The notes beneath the pieces are model-generated. The model saw only the letters and a list, made by a program, of their open reading frames with translations, made no database searches and had not been told where the DNA came from. Made by a program: the position numbers and the translations under genes. A DNA stretch of 64,000 nucleotides from Belnapia sp. F-4-1 (GTDB taxonomy: Bacteria; Pseudomonadota; Alphaproteobacteria; Acetobacterales; Acetobacteraceae): positions 2,702,846 to 2,766,845 of the forward strand of contig NZ_KN676113.1 of the NCBI RefSeq assembly GCF_000802185.1. The letters are read 5' to 3'. Positions 61,098-64,000 of the stretch are shown piece after piece. Position 1 is the first letter of the stretch, and each line of letters starts with the position of its first letter.

Positions 61098-62240
61098 ATG
61101 AGCATGACCGTCATCCCCCAGGCCGATCCCGGTGCCGGCTACCGCGCCCAGCAGGCCGAGATCGATGCCGCCGTGGCCCGCGCCCTCGCCTCCGGCTGGT
61201 ACATCCTCGGCCGCGAGGGCGAAGCCTTCGAGCAGGAATTCGCCGCTTGGCTCGGCAGCTCCCGCGCGGTCGGCTGCGCCAACGGCACGGATGCGCTGGC
61301 GCTGATCCTGCGCGGCATGGGCATCGGCGAGGGCTCGACCGTCGTCACCGTCTCCCACACCGCCGTCGCCACCGTGGCGGCGATCGAGATGGCCGGCGCT
61401 GTCCCCCTCCTCCTCGACATCGACCCCGATACCTACACCATGGACCCCGAGGAGCTGTCCGCCGTCCTCGAGGACCCGCCACCCGGCCTGCCGCCGATCC
61501 GCGCCGTCATCGCCGTCCATCTCTACGGCCAGGCCTGCGACCTGGAGCCGATGCTCGCCGCCTGCCAGGCCGCCGGCGTCGCGCTGATCGAGGATTGCGC
61601 CCAGGCCCATGGCGCGACCCTCGGCGGCCGCAGGCTCGGCACGCTCGGCCGGGCTGCCGCCTTCTCGCTCTACCCCACCAAGAATCTCGGCGCCCTCGGC
61701 GATGGCGGCGTGCTGGCGACCGACGACTACGAGCTGGCCGACCGCATCGCCGCCATCCGGCAATATGGCTGGAAGGAGCGCTACGTCTCGTCGATGGTCG
61801 GCGTGAACAGCCGGCTCGACGAGGTGCAGGCCGCCATCCTCCGGGTGAAGCTGACCGCCCTCGACTGGGGCAATGAGCGCCGCCGCCAGATCGCCGCCGC
61901 CTATGACGCGGCGCTCGCGGGCGGCCCCTTCGCCCCGCCAGCCCGCCGGGCGGATGCGGAGCACGTCTTCCACCAATACGTGCTCCGCGCCGGCGCCTGG
62001 GGCATGACCCGGGCCGATATCCAAGCCCGGCTGCGCCAGGACGGCGTCGGCACCGGCATCCACTACCCGGTGCCGGTCCACCTGCAATCGGCTTATTTCG
62101 GCCGCATCCCCCTCGGCCCCGCCGGCTGCGCCGAGACGGCGCGCGCGGCGCTCGAGGTGTTCAGCCTGCCGATGTACCCGGAGCTGACCGACGAGCAGGT
62201 CGGCCATACCGGCTGGGCGCTGCGCAACCTGGCAGGTTGA
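61098..62240 (+). CDS. DegT/DnrJ/EryC1-family PLP aminotransferase
   Basis: This 380-residue sugar aminotransferase has GWYILGREGEAFEQEFAAWL, VGCANGTDALALILRGMGIG, VVTVSHTAVATVAAIEMAGA, VHLYGQACDLEPMLAACQAA and LIEDCAQAHGATLGGRRLGT. The PLP lysine is Lys195 in FSLYPTKNLGALGDGGVLAT. It converts a keto sugar nucleotide to an amino sugar, probably acting after the epimerase/dehydratase encoded just upstream. No glycosyltransferase is adjacent within the window. Confidence 0.92.
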   Translation: MSMTVIPQADPGAGYRAQQAEIDAAVARALASGWYILGREGEAFEQEFAAWLGSSRAVGCANGTDALALILRGMGIGEGSTVVTVSHTAVATVAAIEMAGAVPLLLDIDPDTYTMDPEELSAVLEDPPPGLPPIRAVIAVHLYGQACDLEPMLAACQAAGVALIEDCAQAHGATLGGRRLGTLGRAAAFSLYPTKNLGALGDGGVLATDDYELADRIAAIRQYGWKERYVSSMVGVNSRLDEVQAAILRVKLTALDWGNERRRQIAAAYDAALAGGPFAPPARRADAEHVFHQYVLRAGAWGMTRADIQARLRQDGVGTGIHYPVPVHLQSAYFGRIPLGPAGCAETARAALEVFSLPMYPELTDEQVGHTGWALRNLAG

Positions 62241-62265
62241 AAATAGGATAAAAGTCCTGTATCAT
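62237..62265 (+). promoter_or_regulatory. Sigma-70-type promoter for the histidine phosphatase
   Basis: TTGAAA (62237-62242) and TATCAT (62260-62265) are separated by exactly 17 bp. The -35 overlaps the end of the aminotransferase gene. Transcription would begin near 62272, leaving a leader of about 170 bases before the conserved start codon. The hairpins described below lie in that leader. Confidence 0.6.
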
Positions 62266-62438
62266 CCGACCCTTCGAGGAGGGCCCGGATGATGCAGCAC
62301 CACCCGCCCGCCGCCGCCGAAAGCCCCGGCCCACTCCCCCCGCGGCTTTTGTCCGAAAGCTGCGGAACCCGTCTCCGCCCGCTTTTGTCCGAAAACCCCG
62401 GCCCCCTGCCGCGTTGCCATCCCGCAACCGGCAGGGGG
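62261..62438 (+). promoter_or_regulatory. Structured leader with hairpins and a twice-repeated 14-mer
   Basis: Three folds are visible. ATCATCCG/CGGATGAT (62261-62293) lies at the expected transcription start. CCGCGGCTTT/AAAGCTGCGG with a six-base loop is at 62340-62365. A 15-bp stem with one bulged C (left arm 62402-62417, right arm 62424-62438) has a right arm, CGGCAGGGGG, that contains most of the Shine-Dalgarno sequence for ATG 62445. The 14-mer GCTTTTGTCCGAAA occurs at 62345-62358 and 62381-62394. Pairing predicts reduced translation until the stem opens. Confidence 0.6.
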
Positions 62439-62444
62439 AGATTC

Positions 62445-63185
62445 ATGCAGCAGCGCTGGCCCGAGCGGCTCTGGATCGTCCGCCACGGCGAGAGCCGCGG
62501 CAATGTCGCGCGCGATGCCGCCCAGGCCGCCCGCCTCCACCGCATCGAGACGCTTGCCCGCGACGTGGACGTGCCCCTCAGCGACCGCGGCGAGGAGCAG
62601 GCCCGCGCCCTCGGCCGCTGGTTCGCCGATCAGCCGCCTGGGGAGCGGCCCGAGATCGTCCTCGCCTCCCCCTATCTCCGCGCGCGGCAGACTGCCGAGC
62701 TGATGGGCACCACGCCCGAGGCCCTCACCTTCGACGAGCGGTTGCGGGAGAAGGAGTTCGGCATCCTCGACCGGCTCACCCGCTACGGCATCGCCGCCGA
62801 GCACCCGGACCAGGCCGAGCTGCGGAAGAGCCTCGGCAAATTCTACCACCGTCCGCCCGGCGGCGAGAGCTGGTGCGACGTCATCCTCCGCCTGCGCAGC
62901 GCGCTCGACACCATCTGCCTGCACCATGCCGGGGAGCGGGTGATGATCGTGGCCCACCAGGTCGTGGTGCTCTGCCTGCGCTACCTCATCGAGCGGATGA
63001 CGGAGGAGCAGATCCTCGCCATCGACCGCGAGGGCGACGTGGCCAATTGCAGCATCACCGAATACGCCCACCAGCCCGGCTCGGGCCTCGTGCTGCGCCG
63101 CTACAACTTCCTCGCGCCCTTGCTGGAGGAGGGCGCCCCCGTCACCGCCGAGCCCGACGCCCCGGCGGCGGCACCTGCCCCATGA
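62445..63185 (+). CDS. Histidine phosphatase family (phosphoglycerate mutase-like) protein
   Basis: This 246-residue enzyme has the phosphohistidine motif LWIVRHGESRGNVARD (Arg13-His14-Gly15-Glu16). The phosphate-binding arginine is in LASPYLRARQTAELM, Glu in LREKEFGILD, and the second catalytic His in VMIVAHQVVVLCLRYL. The target is unknown. ATG 62445 (AGGGGGAG just upstream) starts at the conserved fold. An in-frame ATG at 62289 with AGGAGG seven bases upstream would add 52 low-complexity residues, but that stretch uses codons (CTT, TTG, TCC, GAA) unlike this genome. The stop overlaps the next ATG. Confidence 0.87.
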   Translation: MQQRWPERLWIVRHGESRGNVARDAAQAARLHRIETLARDVDVPLSDRGEEQARALGRWFADQPPGERPEIVLASPYLRARQTAELMGTTPEALTFDERLREKEFGILDRLTRYGIAAEHPDQAELRKSLGKFYHRPPGGESWCDVILRLRSALDTICLHHAGERVMIVAHQVVVLCLRYLIERMTEEQILAIDREGDVANCSITEYAHQPGSGLVLRRYNFLAPLLEEGAPVTAEPDAPAAAPAP

Positions 63186-64000
63186 GCGCCCCCGCCTCCC
63201 TCACGCCGGAACTTCTGCGCGGCATGCCGCTGCCGGACCACCAGCAGGGCGCCGACAAGAACAGCCGCGGCCGCGTCCTGGTCATCGCCGGCAGCCGCGA
63301 GGTGCCGGGCGCCGCTCTACTCACCGGAATCGCCGCGCTCAGGGCCGGCGCCGGGAAGGTGCAGATCGCCGCCCCCGCCAGTGCGGCGCCGCACCTCGCC
63401 ATGGCGATGCCCGAGGCCCGCGTCTTCCCCCTCGCCGAAACCGATGCCGGCGGCATCGACCCGGCCGAAGCCGCGATGCTCGCCCGCCGCTGCGGCGGCG
63501 CCGATGCGGTGGTGTTCGGCCCCGGCATGATGGACCCGCCGGCCCTTGCCGCGCTCACCCATCGGCTGATGGAGACGGCCGAGGGCGAGGCCGCCTTCAT
63601 CCTCGATGCCGGTGCCCTCGCGGCGCTTGCCGATTGCCGCGATGCCCTCCGCCGCCATGCCGGCCGCCTGATGCTGACGCCGCATCTCGGCGAGATGTGC
63701 GGCCTGCTTGGCTGCGAGGCCGAGGAGATCGCCGCCGACCCGCTCGCCGCCGCCCGCCGCGCCGCCGCCGCCTTCGGCGCGGTCGTGGACATGAAGGGCG
63801 GCCGCTCCTTCGTCGCCTCGCCCCAGGGCGAGGCCTGGTCCTGCGACCGCGGCAATGTCGGCCTCGCCACCTCCGGCTCGGGCGACACGCTGGCAGGCAT
63901 CGTCGCGGGCCTCGCCGCCCGCGGCGCGCCGCCGCTGCGCGCCACGCTCTGGGGCGTCTTCCTCCATGCCGAGGCGGGGGACCGGCTGGGCCGCCGCCCC
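63182..64000 (+). CDS. nnrD: NAD(P)H-hydrate dehydratase (ADP-dependent), truncated by window end
   Basis: The first 273 codons of a ribokinase-fold repair enzyme that dehydrates damaged NAD(P)HX using ADP. The start has LLRGMPLPDHQQGADKNSRG, then RVLVIAGSREVPGAALLTGI, AVVFGPGMMDPPA and LMLTPHLGEMCGLLG. The anion-hole motif is LATSGSGDTLAGIVAGLAAR. The N-terminal epimerase domain of the bifunctional form is absent, so this is the stand-alone dehydratase. ATG 63182 overlaps the phosphatase TGA (ATGA). The frame is still open at base 64000. Confidence 0.9.
   Translation, partial: MSAPASLTPELLRGMPLPDHQQGADKNSRGRVLVIAGSREVPGAALLTGIAALRAGAGKVQIAAPASAAPHLAMAMPEARVFPLAETDAGGIDPAEAAMLARRCGGADAVVFGPGMMDPPALAALTHRLMETAEGEAAFILDAGALAALADCRDALRRHAGRLMLTPHLGEMCGLLGCEAEEIAADPLAAARRAAAAFGAVVDMKGGRSFVASPQGEAWSCDRGNVGLATSGSGDTLAGIVAGLAARGAPPLRATLWGVFLHAEAGDRLGRRP

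Noticed and set aside
62289..62444. N-terminal extension of the histidine phosphatase from ATG 62289
   Set aside because: Codons in this stretch (CTT, TTG, TCC, GAA) and its low complexity look non-coding. The conserved fold starts at 62445. It is kept only as an alternative start.

Overview
The window is very GC-rich, densely packed DNA with many 4-bp stop/start overlaps and several GTG starts. It carries no insertion sequence, prophage or CRISPR array. The gene content points to an aerobic alphaproteobacterium. Indicators are hisZ next to purA, an RpoH-type sigma factor with an RpoH box, HWE-type histidine kinases, a Bug/TctC binding protein, a ligase-associated DNA-repair gene set, and a Zur box of the form TGATGTTAT-N3-ATAACATCA. 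An Acetobacteraceae member such as Roseomonas is my best guess. That assignment is inference from gene content; no rRNA is present.

Layout. 1-8.7 kb: the end of a luciferase-like monooxygenase, a TetR-controlled RND efflux pump (adaptor plus permease) with a clear operator region, tRNA-Glu(CTC), two small proteins, an RluA-type pseudouridine synthase and rpoH with a strong terminator. 8.7-11.2 kb: a VOC enzyme, a metallophosphatase coupled to an internally deleted photolyase, and a secreted fasciclin protein. 11.2-18.5 kb: the four-gene ligase-associated DNA damage response set (PdeM, Lhr-like helicase, MBL-fold exonuclease, ATP-dependent ligase) as two divergent operons. A PAS histidine kinase heads one of them. 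18.6-25.6 kb: a GNAT enzyme, a DadA-like oxidase, a haloacid dehalogenase, a bdcR/bdcA pair with visible operators, a kinase lacking its sensor part, and an HxlR regulator divergent from a VOC gene. 25.7-31.3 kb: hisZ, purA, a CdiI-like immunity gene, a class-3 lipase and prfC.

31.4-39 kb is the most notable block. It holds a deazaflavin cofactor F420 pathway: an F420-type LLM oxidoreductase, F420-dependent glucose-6-phosphate dehydrogenase (fgd), cofE, cofD and cofC in one tight operon. These converge on a fused CofG-CofH FO synthase (fbiC) and a Bug-type binding protein. From 39 to 46.9 kb follow three more LLM/F420-type oxidoreductases, an FAD monooxygenase, an MBL hydrolase, a two-module VOC protein, a class II aldolase and an epoxide-hydrolase-like enzyme. 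Together these look like an F420-linked catabolic region supplied with reduced F420 by Fgd.

46.9-64 kb: a Tyr/Pro-rich secreted protein, a NUDIX hydrolase, an Atm1-type ABC exporter, small secreted or unknown proteins, redox enzymes, a DMT exporter and a YciF-like protein. Then come a Zur-box-controlled znuCB transporter preceded by a possible 37-residue membrane peptide, a muramidase-like protein, a RidA-family gene split by a one-base loss, a K+ channel, and an epimerase with a DegT aminotransferase. The window ends with a histidine phosphatase that has a structured leader and a truncated NAD(P)H-hydrate dehydratase.
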